38,951 nt of DNA from Nemertoderma westbladi (GCA_032718475.1 JAUCBJ010007994.1:1-38951); one strand, 5' to 3'; positions 29,126 through 38,951 are shown, counted from the stretch's first letter. Translations and numbers: made by a program. Notes: generated by a model not told the origin, from the letters alone.

Positions 29126-30797
29126 TGTCGTTCTGTCGTTCTGTCGCGTTTTTTTTCAGTATTTTATTTTAAACGTTAATAACTCGGCCAATCCTTGATG
29201 AAATCTATCCAAACTTGGTACACATGTTGTTTGGCAAAAGTTTGAAAATTTTCCAAGTAGAATTTGCGTGGGGCCTTCGTGCAGCATCAGTGTAACTGTT
29301 ATTGTAGTTATAATATATTTATTTATCCAAAATTAACATGCGTTAAATTATTATTACTGTAGGATAAATCAGCTGGTTTTCTGACAAATTTTGCAAAACA
29401 TAGGGGCTGTCTGCCAATCTGCATGTACCATTTGTACCGGTACTGTCAGGCTGTACTCAATTCCTGAATCGAGAATTCTGCAATCAGTCAATACTGCAAT
29501 ACAGGTCAGCCGGTACCATACACTGCAGACATGCCATATCATGTAATCTAATTAAACGTGGCCCCGGAAACCCTTGCGGTGATTATAGTTTAGGCCTAAT
29601 TAGCCTAGTACCGGTAATAATAATATAATAGTTTAGATAGTTCAGTAGTTACCGCTATTCATTCAGTCATTGGCACGGTACACTGTATTGCTGTACTGCC
29701 GTTGTAGTGCCCACCGTAGGTACCACCCATGGCACTACACACAGGCCATGACAAGGACTTTGCTGTGAAATTAGCGTAGGCTGACTGTGCTGATTATGGT
29801 ACTGTCAGACTGTGGTACCTAAGCTATATACTGTTAGGTATATTGCTGTATTGGGGTGGGGTTAGGAATAATCCATTTGTTTTAGCATTGAACTGTTGAA
29901 TCCCCTTATTTATTATAAAACCATTGGAAATATTCGCAAATGCCGCTCCATTACTGTCTGAAACGCTCCCGACAGTCCGATGTATCTGGACCCGAGCAGC
30001 CGAGTTGCTTCAAGAGGTGATTAACGGGGGAATACTACGGAATTGCTTGTTTGTCAGTACGATTCTATTTGGGTATTTACTACACTCAGACACTGGGAAT
30101 ACGGCGGTCGGTCAGATCGTAATGCGGGCCACTGCCAAGTTCATCATGCCTCACTCTGGTCACCCACCTTGGAGTGCGGTGGGAAGAGTCCCACTTACTG
30201 ACTTACGTCGACGACTGGACGAATCGACAAGGATTGCGATCTGGGTTTAGCGGCGGCCCGGATCCTGGGATCGCCTGGGGGAAATGGTTGAACATTGGGC
30301 AGACGTTATCGCACTGGATTACGTTCTCTGTGACGCGAAAGTGTGAAGCGAATTCGTTGTCGAATTGGGTCGGAAGCTGCGGGAATTCTACTGTTCTACG
30401 GGAGTAAACTGCAGCGGTCCGGTGACTACGGACGGATACTACTGGGATAAGCAGGTATTTCGATCGAGTTTCTCGTATTCTCGATGCTCGAGGCGGATAG
30501 AGAGTTGGTTGTGTTGGGCGGTGTTGTTCAATTCTATCAAACATATTAAATAATTGGTAAAATACTAAAAACACACCAGATAAAGATACTGAGCTTATGG
30601 TAAAGAGATAGGCCGAACTTACAATTTCCAAATAGATTGTTCATATAATAAATATATTTTTGGTATTTGATTTCAAGATAGGGGGGGGGGGGGGGGAACT
30701 GGACGCAATAAAAATTCATCCCTCTCCAGGGGAAATTGGACGCAAATAACAACAGCTGATTACTTTCAAAAATAAAAGAGTAACCTGTTCTATTGTG
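29126..30797. repeat. 1.65-kb direct segmental duplication, copy A
   Basis: It starts GTCGTTCTGTCGTTCTG and matches 32503-34176 nearly base for base over its whole length, with small indels (for example GACAGTCCGATGTATC changed in B, and 8 extra bases in B near 33411). The middle (29920-30540) is GC-richer and holds a 108-codon frame (29924-30250), but an indel breaks this frame in copy B, so coding is not supported. It may be a mobile element; no protein motif was recognised. Confidence 0.85.
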
Positions 30798-30945
30798 TTT
30801 ACTTTATTGTTTTGGTTAAAATAACGTGCCACTGTAACCTGCTCCTTTCCCAAAATTTAGAAATTAATATTGAGGCGGGATATTAATTCGCCAAGATGGG
30901 ATTTGCGTCCAGTCCCACCCCCTCCTATCTCTTGATTTCACTAAA
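30660..30945. repeat. Inverted repeat around a G-rich run
   Basis: GATTTCAAGATAGGGGG... AACTGGACGCAA (30668-30706) faces TTTGCGTCCAGTCCCACCCC...CTATCTCTTGATTTCA (about 30901-30940). The arms can pair over about 40 bp with a 200-bp loop. The left arm contains a run of about 17 G. Copy B keeps only the left arm (34048-34082), because another element cut into it. Confidence 0.7.
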
Positions 30946-31046
30946 AAATATAATACATTGCATTTTACTGTTATAATTACTGTATTGAATAAAATAATTA
31001 ATTTATTGTTTATTAAACCGTGCTAAGCACGTTGAACTGGAGCTCT

Positions 31047-31300
31047 AACAATTCCCCACTAGCGGCAGACAGGAACTGTAAAAGTCTCTGTAGAATTTCT
31101 AATTAAGCAATGCTCTTAGGTAACTACTACTAAATTTCAGATGAATCTGATCGTTGGTTCTATAATTACAGCTATTTTTACGTTTCTGTTAATTCGCCCC
31201 CTAGCGGCAGACCGGGGAACTGTAGAAGTCTGTCTGTGTGTAGAATTTCTAAATTTTTTTAAAGACTACATGTGTACCAAGTTTGGTTCCATTTCATCCA
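31047..31300. repeat. Reversed copies of the CTCF-like repeat
   Basis: Two units about 145 bp apart: AATTCCCCACTAGCGGCAGA at 31050 and AATTCGCCCCCTAGCGGCAG at 31191, each followed by GGAACTGTA(A/G)AAGTCT and TAGAATTTCT. In reverse complement they match the repeat at 21950-22480. Confidence 0.7.
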
Positions 31301-31399
31301 TGATTGACCGACTTATTAGCGTTCAAACATTCCTGCCACGAATAAAAGCTGCAGGAACTCGAGCGATAATTAATTTATTTATTATTAAATACTGTTTCA

Positions 31400-31775
31400 A
31401 TTAAATTACTTACGAAAATCTAGTCATCTTCTTTTAAATATGGACCCTGCATTCGTGGAAAATATAATATTTGATAATTCAGCAGTCAGCCTATGCTAAT
31501 TTCACAGCAAAGTCCGACATGGCCTGTGTGTAGTAGGCCATGGTACCACCCTACTACCGGTACCGGCTGACCGGTGGCAACTAGCACTTCAGCACTTGCA
31601 CAGCAACAGCACTACCGGCGATACACAGGTTGGAATTTATGTAGAGTTTGGTCAACAGTACAGATATAAAATAGTTATCTAAATTATATATATTACTATT
31701 GACAAGTATTGAAATATATACCGTTATTCGTGTTATCAGTATATGCAACATCTGACATTGAAGAGGTGAGAGAAG
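31400..31775. other. Spacer upstream of the candidate zinc-motif gene
   Basis: AT-rich, with a few ACCGGT words near 31555-31575; no gene. It would contain the promoter of the gene starting at 31776. Confidence 0.4.
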
Positions 31776-32302
31776 ATGAATACCGGCACTCAACAAAACC
31801 AACGCTTATCACAGGTCGGTATGGTTACCTCGAAACCGGCGCGACTGTACACTCGAATACAACTTCAAAACACAAACGCCAACAATAAACTGAAAGCGAA
31901 TCGAACGTCTTCAGAAGAATCTGTCATTGGGACGAAGAAAAGGAAGCCGAAACCACGGGAATGGACCACAGCTAAGATTGAATGCTCCCATTGTCAGAGT
32001 TCCTGGACCGAAATTGAAACACCAATTGCCGATGGGCTTGATCTCTCAAACCAAAACTTCCTCTGCGGGGTTTGCGTGGCAGTAAAGATTGAAAGTCTGG
32101 AAGCTGGCATCCCTAGGTATTATTATTATAAAGAGCGTCAGCCTGCGTTTAATAAATATATTTTAATACAAAACAGGTCGAACGCAAAGAGGCTTATAAT
32201 GAAGACGAGTACTGCATTGATTATATTCCTATAAACCACCTGGCTTTGCATATTGAACGTGCGTTTGGAAATAAGTTCGTGCTACCCTTCCGTGGGTGGT
32301 AG
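31776..32302 (+). CDS. Candidate two-exon gene with CxxC...CxxC motif
   Basis: The unspliced frame is 152 codons from ATG 31776. Its first 102 codons look coding: a polar N-terminus, a basic TKKRKPKPREW, then IECSHCQSSWTEIETP and NFLCGVCVA, which form a CxxC...CxxC zinc-type pair. A donor, GCA|GTAAAG (after 32081, phase 0), and an acceptor, AAAACAG (to 32176), would remove a 95-bp intron. This joins a second frame, VERKEAYNEDEYCIDYIP, INHLALHIERAFGNK and FVLPFRGW, with stop at 32302. The second exon has clear protein character in a different frame from the unspliced reading, which favours splicing. A weaker donor, CCTAG|GTATTA, at 32114 is out of phase. The zinc pair followed by KIESLEAGI also resembles LINE ORF1 proteins, so a transposon origin remains possible. 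It lies between the two segmental duplicates. Confidence 0.5.
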
Positions 32303-32502
32303 ATGTCGCGGTTATGTATTGGTGGGTGGGAAGGGAGGGGGGGGGGGGTGCAGATTAAAAGGGGTGAACACGTACTGTCCCCCTTTCTTTGATTAATTGG
32401 TGGTGTGGGTTAATCTCTCATAACCTGATTTTGTGATACAGTCGCACAATTTTAATTTGTATCTCATAACTGGGCCTCGTGCTGCGCGAAGGCCCCACGA
32501 AC
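32303..32502. other. G-rich run and boundary of duplication copy B
   Basis: GTGGGTGGGAAGGGAGGG continues into about 13 G near 32336-32349. The end of this stretch carries the reversed copy of the 21-mer seen at 28348 (32476-32496). No gene. Confidence 0.6.
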
Positions 32503-34176
32503 GTGTCGTTCTGTCGTTCTGTCGCGTTTTTTTCCAGTATTTTATTTTAAACGTTAATAACTCGGCCAATCCTTGATGAAATCTATCCAAACTTGGTACA
32601 TATGTTGTTTGGCAAAAGTTTGAAAATTTTCCAAGTAGAATTTGCGTGGGGTCTTCGTGCAGCATCAGTGTAACTGTTATTGCAGTTATAATAAATTTAT
32701 TTATCCAAATTTAAAATGGGTTAAATTATTATTACTGTAGGATAAATCAGCTGGGTTTTCTGACAAATTTTGCAATACATTGGGGTTGTCTGCATGTACC
32801 ATGTGTACCGGTACTGTCAGGCTGTACTCAATCCCTGAATCGAGAATCCTGCGAATGAATTGAGAATCAGTCAATACTGCAATACTGGTCAGCCGGTACC
32901 ATACACTGCAGACATGCCATATCATGTAATCTAATTAACCCCGGCAACCCTTGCGGTGATTAAAGTTTAGGCCTAATTAGCCCAGTACCGGTACCGGCAC
33001 CGGTAATAATAATATAATAGGCCTAGTTTAGATAGTTACCGCTAATCATTCAGTCATTGCTGCATTGGCACGGTACACCGTATTGCTGTACTGCCGTTGT
33101 AGTGCGCACCGTAGGTACCACCCATGGCCATGACAAGGACTTTGCTGTGAAATTAGCGTAGGCTGACTGTGCTGATTATCAGATTACTGTGGTACTGTGG
33201 TACAAGCTATATACTGTTAGGTATACTGCTGTATTGGGGTGGGGTTAGGAATAATCCATTTGTTTTAGCATTTAATCCCCTTATTTATTATAAAACCATT
33301 GGAAATATTCGCAAATGCCGCTCCATTACTGTCTGAAACGCTCCCTGGACCCGTATCTGGACCCGAGCAGCCGAGTTGCTTCAAGAGGTGATTAACGGGG
33401 GAATACTACGCTGCTACGGAATTGCTTGTTTGTCAGTACGATTCTATTTGGGTATTTACTACACTCAGACACTGGGAATACGGCGGTCGGTCAGATCGTA
33501 ATGCGGGCCACTGCCAAGTTCCTCATGCCTCACTCCGGTCACCCACCTTGGAGTGCGGTGGGAAGAGTCCCACTTACTGACTTACGTCGACGACTGGACG
33601 AATCGACGAGGATTGCGATCTGGGTTTAGCGGCGGCCCGGATCCTGGTATCGCCTGGGGGAAATGGTTGAACGTCGGGCATACTTGTATCGCACTGGATT
33701 ACGTTCTCTGCGACGTGAAAGTGTGAAGCGAATTCGTTGTCGAATTGGGTCGAAAGCTGCAGGAATTCTACTGTTCTACGGGAGTAAACCGCAGCGGTCC
33801 GGTGACTACGGACGGATACTACTGGGATAAGCATGTATTTCGATCGAGTTTCTCGTATTCTCGATGCTCGAGGCGGATAGAGAGTTGGTTGTGTTGGGCG
33901 GTGTTGTTCAATTCTATCAAACGTATTAAATAATTGGTAAAATAATAAAAACACACCAGATAAAGATACTGAGCTTATGGTAAAGAGATAGCCCGAACTT
34001 ACAATTTCCAAATAGATTGTTCATATAATAAATATATTTTTGGTATTTGATTTCAAGATAGGGGGGGGGGGACTGGACGCAATAAAAATTCATCCCTCTC
34101 CAGCGGAAATTGGACGCAAATAACAACAGCTGATTACTCATTAAAAAATAAAACTGTAACCTGTTCCTTCTGTCAC
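32503..34176. repeat. 1.65-kb direct segmental duplication, copy B
   Basis: Second copy of 29126-30797, in the same orientation, offset by about 3.38 kb. It ends abruptly at the LTR end (34177), within the phrase GTAACCTGTTCCTTCTGTCA; copy A continues past this point. The BEL-like element therefore inserted into copy B after the duplication. Confidence 0.85.
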
Positions 34177-34708
34177 TGTGACGGGATCTATGGATCCCGG
34201 TTTATCCGTTGGGTTTTCTATCCACGCGTCCCTGCCGTATGTGAAAGGTAAAAGAGTTCTGATGTTCGGTAATATGTATAAAGGTATAATAGTCTGAGAT
34301 ATATAGTATAGTATGACACAACAGGTAATATAAATATGATGGCGGTAGCGGACGGTGACAGAAGTCCCCGTTCCACCCTACTGATCTGACTGAGTAAACT
34401 AAACTGATATGATTACAGGTTACTGGTTATATTGCACGGTGGCCTTATTGCTACTCAATCGATGCCTTTCCCCCCTCTGATTGGTTGATACCCTTGTTGG
34501 CGCCCTTCGGAGTGTTCCCGTTCACTCCTCCTGTTCTCTCTGGGTTAGGGGTTTGGCCCCTGACCCCTATTGTGTGTGTCTCCTTTGGGGCCTATTGTCC
34601 CCGTTTACTGGGCTGACACGAGGTTGATTGGTAATCAACCTCGTGCTCCCAATATTGCTTTATGGCTCACTCTATGGGTTTGTGTTAGCGGAATTGGATA
34701 AGCTAACA
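34177..34708 (-). mobile_element. 3' LTR of a second BEL-like retrotransposon
   Basis: Read on the minus strand, the 532-bp segment begins TGTTAGC and ends GATCCCGTCACA, so its termini are the typical TGT...ACA. It is preceded by a G7AG purine tract. Its outer end is confirmed by the broken segmental duplicate (copy A continues, copy B stops). It contains a perfect hairpin CGAGGTTGATT/AATCAACCTCG (34619-34643), a CCAAT-type word (ACCAATCAG) and the palindrome-like GGGATCCATAGATCCC near its end. The matching 5' LTR would lie beyond the right edge of the window. Confidence 0.75.
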
Positions 34709-34717
34709 CTCCCCCCC
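34709..34717 (-). promoter_or_regulatory. Polypurine tract of the second BEL-like element
   Basis: GGGGGGGAG on the minus strand lies directly against the LTR start. It is the expected primer for plus-strand DNA synthesis. Just upstream a perfect hairpin (ATGCTATCTTC with its complement, 34718-34747) sits where pol would end. Confidence 0.65.
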
Positions 34718-34760
34718 ATGCTATCTTCCCGGTGAGAAGATAGCATCCAACTAAAGTGCG

Positions 34761-35066
34761 CTACAATTCCGCTGGATCCCGATCTAGCATCGGGTGTGGG
34801 GTGGGTATATTTTTTCGGAGTCGGCTTTCCAGGCCGCTCCCTATGGGTATGATGTCACTACCCTCTGGCGTCTCGTGTCGGGCCGATCGTGCGCTTCTCT
34901 CACACAATTTTTGTTTCCCCAACACTCTCACCACTCTACTCCAACTCTCGCATACTCCCGGACCTCCTCGTCCCACACTCTTCCTCTCACTTCTCCTCCC
35001 CCACACTTGAATTGCGCCCACGCTCTCTTCGCACTCCGCACTATCACCTCTCCACTCTCTTGTCAC
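34761..35066 (-). pseudogene. Possible 3' remnant of the element's last ORF
   Basis: A 101-codon frame ends in TAG 44 bp before the polypurine tract. Its last 40 residues (TPEGSDIIPIGSGLESRL, RKNIPTPHPMLDRDPAEL) look like protein, while the first half lies in satellite-like CT-rich DNA. I see no integrase motif, so the assignment rests on position alone. Confidence 0.35.
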
Positions 35067-35089
35067 TCCCTAAGGCTTTAATCTCTAAT

Positions 35090-37255
35090 GCTACCCCTGT
35101 GCTATCATACTATCTACCTACTGCTTACTAACTCTAACTATCTAACTAACTCTGCTAACTACTAACTCTTACTACTTCTAGCTCTAACTGAGAGCCTCTA
35201 ACTTTCTACTGACTCTAACTCTCTACTAAGTCTAACTAACTCCTACTAACTTTCTACTTCTACTAACTCTACTTGACTCCTCTGAGTCTACCAACTCTGC
35301 TAACTAGCTCTACTAACTCTACTCCACTAGCTCTGCTAACTCTACTCCACTAGCTCTGCTAACTCTACTAACTAGCTCTACTAACTCTACTAACTAGCTC
35401 TACTAACTCTACTCCACTCTTCTAACTATGTGGCGCTTGCGGTGCCCACAACCCCTTTACTACTACTTCCCCCTACGTGGCGCTTGCGGTGCCCACAACC
35501 ACTCTACTATCTGGCACCCTATGTGCCCTCTCTACTACTCAACTACCTCTCTAACTCTACTACCTGGCACCCTATGTGCCCTCTCTGCTCTACTCTACCA
35601 CTTCTAACACTACTACCTGGCACCCTATGTGCCCTCTCTATTACCTCTAACTCTACTACCTGGCACCCTATGTGCCCGTCTCTACTACTCTACTCTATCT
35701 CTAACTTTACTACCTGGCACCCTATGTGCCCTCTCTGCTACTCTACTCTATCTCTAACTTACCTCCTTTACTACCTGGCACCCTATGTGCCCGTCTCTAC
35801 TATTCAACTCTCTGGCACCCTATGTGCCCTCTCTACTACTCTACTCTCTGGCACCCTATGTGCCCTCTCCACTACCTCTAACACTCTACTCTACTATCTG
35901 GCACCCTATGTGCCCGTCTCTACTATTCAACTCTCTGGCACCCTATGTGCCCTCTCTACTACTCCACTCTCTGGCACCCTATGTGCCCTCTCTACTACCT
36001 CTAACACTCTAACTCTACTACTTGGCACCCTATGTGCCCTCTCTACTCTTCTACTACCTGGCACCCAATGTGCCCGTCTCTACTCCTCTACTCCCCCTTT
36101 ACGTCTCATCGCCTACACGTGACGCTCTGAGCGCCGGCAGAGTGGGTACGTTAATCATGTGAACTACTACTGACTCTACTAACTCTACTAACTCTCTTCT
36201 AACTCTACTAACTCCTTTTGTGCCCGGCACCTCTTGTGCCCGGCACCTTCTAACTCTACTAACCCTACTAACTCCACTAACTCTCTACTAACTCAACTAA
36301 CTCTACTACTAACTCAACTAACTCTACTACTAACTCCTTTTGTGCCCGGCACCTCTCGTGCCCGGCACCCACCCTAATTAACATACCCTGCTCTTACATC
36401 AAACACATCATCACGCCCGTGCCCCACTAAGTTCGGCGCATTCCCTACTAACTCTAACTACGTGGCGCTTACGGTGCCCACAACCCTCTACTGCTACTAC
36501 TAACACCCCTAACTAGCGGTACTACGTACCCTCTTACTACTCTAGCTCTCTCTACTAGCTAGCGGTACAACGTACCCTCTTACTACTCTAGCTCTCTCTA
36601 CTAGCTAGCGGTACTACGTACCCTCTTACTCTTACTAACTCTCTAACGGTACTACGTACCCCTTAACTCCTACTCTCTAACGCTACTGCGTACCCTCTAA
36701 CTCTTACTCTAACTCCACTAACTAACGGTACTACGTACCCTCTAACTCTTACTCTCTAACGGTACTACGTACCCCTTAACTCCTACTCTCTAACGGTACT
36801 GCGTACCCTCTAACTCTTATTCTCTAATCGGTACTTACGTACCCTCTAACTCTAACTAACTAGCGGTACTTACGTACCCTCTAACTCTCTAACTAACTAG
36901 CAGTACTTACGTACCCTCTAACTCTAACTAACTAGCGGTACTTACGTACCCTCTAACTCTAACTAACTAGCGGTACTTACGTACCCTCTAACTCTAACTA
37001 ACTAGCGGTACTTACGTACCCTCTAACTCTAACTAACTAGCGGTACTTACGTACCCTCTTACTCTTACTAACTCTCTACGGTACTACGTACCCCTTAACT
37101 CCTACTCTCTAACGGTACTGCGTACCCTCTAACTCTTATTCTCTAATCGGTACTTACGTATCCTCTAACTCTAACTAACTGACTAACGGTACTTACGTAC
37201 CCTCTAACTCTCTAACTAACTAACTAACTCTTACTACCTAACTTCTACCTACTCT
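35090..37255. repeat. CT-rich satellite array with repeated short hairpins
   Basis: The spacer is built from CTAACT/CTCTACTAA words on the plus strand. Sub-arrays differ in the hairpin embedded in it. 35420-35490 and 36459 have TGGCGCTTGCGGTGCCCA. 35514-36075 has about 13 GGCACCCTATGTGCC. 36218-36370 has four GTGCCCGGCAC in two doublets. 36510-37200 has about 19 GGTAC(N3-4)GTACC, such as GGTACTTACGTACC. Units are 33-55 bp. Plus-strand frames (for example 35430-36122) follow from the repeats and are not genes. The array fills the place where pol should be in the second BEL-like element. Confidence 0.9.
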
Positions 37256-37282
37256 ATTATTTAATTATTTTCTTAATTTTAA

Positions 37283-37940
37283 TTAAATAATTATTTTATA
37301 TTTTGTGCGTGGGAAGGGCGTCTCGCCCTCATTCCCACCCCCCTCAGTCCAAAACTTTGGACGACTAAAAACTCTCACGTGCCCCTTCTTCCAGTAGGCA
37401 CTCTCCTGCTGCCCTCCTATACGTCCTCTAACTCTTCGCCACACTCTCTTCGGTGCTACCTTTGCTGGCCTCCCCCTTCGTATGTGCGCTGGCATTAGAG
37501 CCCTCGACGACCCCCGCTCGTCCCTCGGTATACGCGGTGTCTGCCCATGTAATGCCCCCTCGCACTGTGTCAGTCCTGCGTGTGTATGCAACACGCCTCC
37601 TTCTACTTTCCCGACTCCTTTATGTTTGCTCATGGGCTTCTCTGCCCCTGGTCTAGTCCTTTCACATCCTCTCCCTTTCCAACACTCTCCGGATCTGTGT
37701 CCTTTTACCACACATCGATGACATAGTCCGTTTGCGTCTGTGTAGGCTACACGATCTCGTTTGGGCAACGCTTGCCAGTACTTGCAACTCCTGGTCTTAT
37801 GGGTTCCGTCCCGATGTAATTGACATTGGAATCCTGGATTATAGCGTTTCCTGTATAGTCCTTCACGTATCGCGCTTAGGTTTATATGTACCGATTTAAT
37901 GTTTCGATTGTCTAGACTCGGCCTACTGGGTATATTGGGA
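37283..37940 (-). CDS. gag: Gag zinc-knuckle portion of the second BEL-like element
   Basis: The frame is open from about 37985 to TAA at 37283. Near 37830-37690 it carries the BEL/Pao cysteine clusters: CQLHRDGTHKTRSC, KYWQALPKRDRVAY, LCHRCVVKGHRSGEC and then a lone C-C pair. The third, HH-type cluster is not evident. The remaining about 130 residues are basic and Gly-rich without a recognised domain, and they end at the AT-rich edge of the satellite. This frame is shifted by one base from the upstream ORF, so Gag is split either by a mutation or by a programmed frame change around 37947-37985 (an A-rich run, AAAGAAAATAA). Confidence 0.75.
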
Positions 37941-37946
37941 TTGTGT

Positions 37947-38951
37947 TTATTTATTGGTGTTATTTTCTTTCTGTCCCTGCCACGGTGTGGCCCTGCTACC
38001 AGCTAACTGTGGACTAGCAGTCCCCTGTACGGCCGCGTGTGGTGGTGACTGTCCGCACGACCTGTTCTCGTCCAGGGAGTTCGATGTTCTTGCTCCTATC
38101 GGGGTATATTGTCGATATTGTGATGGGGGAATGTCACCCTGTCCCCCCCCGGCCGGTATGTTTGGTACTGGGGTTGATGTTAATACATTGGGGCCCATAC
38201 GTCTATCTCCAATAACTCCCCCCTCCCCTGGATATATGTTATGTCCCTGTGTATTATAGTCATGCTGCTGTACCGATATAGGCCTACCTACCTCTCGCCT
38301 ACCTACCGGTATGTACTCCGCGACTTCCGGGTTTAATCCCGTCGTTCGCGCTACCCCATCGCCTACTCTATCTCTCCCAGCATGGCCTATAATAGTATGT
38401 GCAGTAAGGCCTACAGTATGTCCTGCAGTCTGCATGTGCCCTTCCGAACCGAAGTTTATTCTTCGCGAATCTCGAATCTCCCCGCGACTACCGTACTCTC
38501 GATCGGCAGCTATATCCCGTCGGGAAGCTTCTCTTCGATCCCCTCTCCTGTTCTCGACTTTGTATTGGTACCTCCTGTACCCCTCTCTTGGCGTGCGGTG
38601 CGTTTCTCCGGGGCGACGGCAATCTCCCGAAGTTCGACCCCACTGGCTCCCTGACTCCATCTCTACTATCGACGGTCCGTTATCCGTCCTCGCACTGCTA
38701 TCGTTCGTGGCGACACTTCTTCTACTATCTTCTCTTCTTCTCTTTTCTGTGTAGTATTCCGGCTCGTGAGGTCTCTCGTCGACCTCCCGGTTAAACTCCA
38801 CTGTTCTTCTTCCCTCTTCTGATCGGGCTCGACGCTTCGTCTGCCCTCTCGCGACGTCAACCTGCCTCTCTCTGCTCGATCGCACGCCGCTGGGGATACT
38901 CGCAATCCCCCTATTACTCTCCGTCGCCGGGTGTTGCGGTTTACCTGATTC
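37947..38951 (-). CDS. gag: Arg/Glu-rich N-terminal Gag part, runs off the window
   Basis: The frame is open from the window edge (38951) to TAA at 37947, about 334 codons. It is highly charged and probably disordered: repeated RRR/REGYRR words, DRREASRRDIAAD, then Gly/Pro/Tyr-rich (GGVIGDRRMGP, PIGARTSNSLDENR). No fold or enzyme motif is seen. Its position directly before the zinc-knuckle frame, on the same strand, makes it the front of the same Gag or an accessory ORF like the 702-codon ORF of the first element. Its true start lies outside the window. Confidence 0.6.
   Translation of the reverse strand, partial: ESGKPQHPATESNRGIASIPSGVRSSRERQVDVARGQTKRRARSEEGRRTVEFNREVDERPHEPEYYTEKRRREDSRRSVATNDSSARTDNGPSIVEMESGSQWGRTSGDCRRPGETHRTPREGYRRYQYKVENRRGDRREASRRDIAADREYGSRGEIRDSRRINFGSEGHMQTAGHTVGLTAHTIIGHAGRDRVGDGVARTTGLNPEVAEYIPVGRREVGRPISVQQHDYNTQGHNIYPGEGGVIGDRRMGPNVLTSTPVPNIPAGGGQGDIPPSQYRQYTPIGARTSNSLDENRSCGQSPPHAAVQGTASPQLAGSRATPWQGQKENNTNK

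Noticed and set aside
29924-30250. 108-codon frame in duplication copy A as a gene
   Set aside because: Copy B has an 8-bp indel that breaks the frame, no family is recognisable, and the antisense frame is equally long.
35430-36122. 230-codon plus-strand frame with repeated PGTLCALS-like words
   Set aside because: It follows from the satellite repeat; neighbouring phases are equally open and composition is that of the array.
37954-38754. Plus-strand frames of 101 and 147 codons opposite Gag
   Set aside because: Antisense shadows of the Arg/Glu-rich Gag frame; Ser/Pro/Leu-rich with no motif.

Overview
The window is animal nuclear DNA, most likely from an invertebrate. The evidence is BEL/Pao retrotransposon genes (a metazoan lineage), several decayed LINE fragments, AT-rich spacers, large minisatellites, and small spliced genes with GT-AG introns. 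No species can be named from the sequence. There is no sign of bacterial organisation, rRNA, a complete tRNA gene or CRISPR. Most of the DNA is mobile elements and tandem repeats, with four or five small host-like genes between them.

Layout. 1-640: featureless AT-rich DNA. 641-1480 (-): LINE endonuclease fragment. 1670-8723 (-): a BEL/Pao element, read right to left as a long upstream ORF (702 codons), then Gag (487 codons, same frame, separated by one TAA), then a 1.3 kb insertion with transposon-like ends, then protease and reverse transcriptase, cut off at the start of RNase H. 8724-10030: its leader or LTR region, with five copies of the palindrome ATACCGGTAT. 10040-10790: a 161-bp tandem repeat with one inverted arm. 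11117-12820 (-): a four-exon small gene, found by matching splice sites and phases. 14737-14953 (-): the last exon of another gene. Foldback elements sit beside it at 14447-14580 and 15021-15195, and a 63/66-bp minisatellite follows at 15417-16060.

16500-23770 is dominated by an inverted duplication. Two nearly identical genes for a small cysteine-rich single-pass membrane protein (18817-19251 - and 23047-23466 +) point away from each other. Between them lie a 2-kb minisatellite of 21-bp units, a LINE reverse-transcriptase fragment, a diverged ~140-bp repeat with CTCF-like motifs, and a perfect 91-bp duplication. A perfect 12-bp palindrome, TGTTCTAGAACA, lies upstream of both genes and recurs in other repeats.

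24660-27840 holds pieces of two different retroelements between 28-bp inverted repeats. 28540-28968 is another LINE scrap. 29126-30797 and 32503-34176 are two direct copies of a ~1.65-kb segment; between them lies a candidate two-exon zinc-motif gene (31776-32302 +). A second BEL-like element (-) occupies the right end: 3' LTR 34177-34708 preceded by a purine tract, and Gag 37283-38951 running off the window. Its pol region is replaced by ~2.1 kb of CT-rich satellite (35090-37250) that carries dozens of short hairpins whose stems change in a compensatory way.

Most noteworthy: the two unlisted spliced genes, the one-stop junction between the long upstream ORF and Gag, the divergent membrane-protein paralogues with shared palindromes and loss of a PPxY tail in one copy, and the hairpin satellite inside a retroelement.
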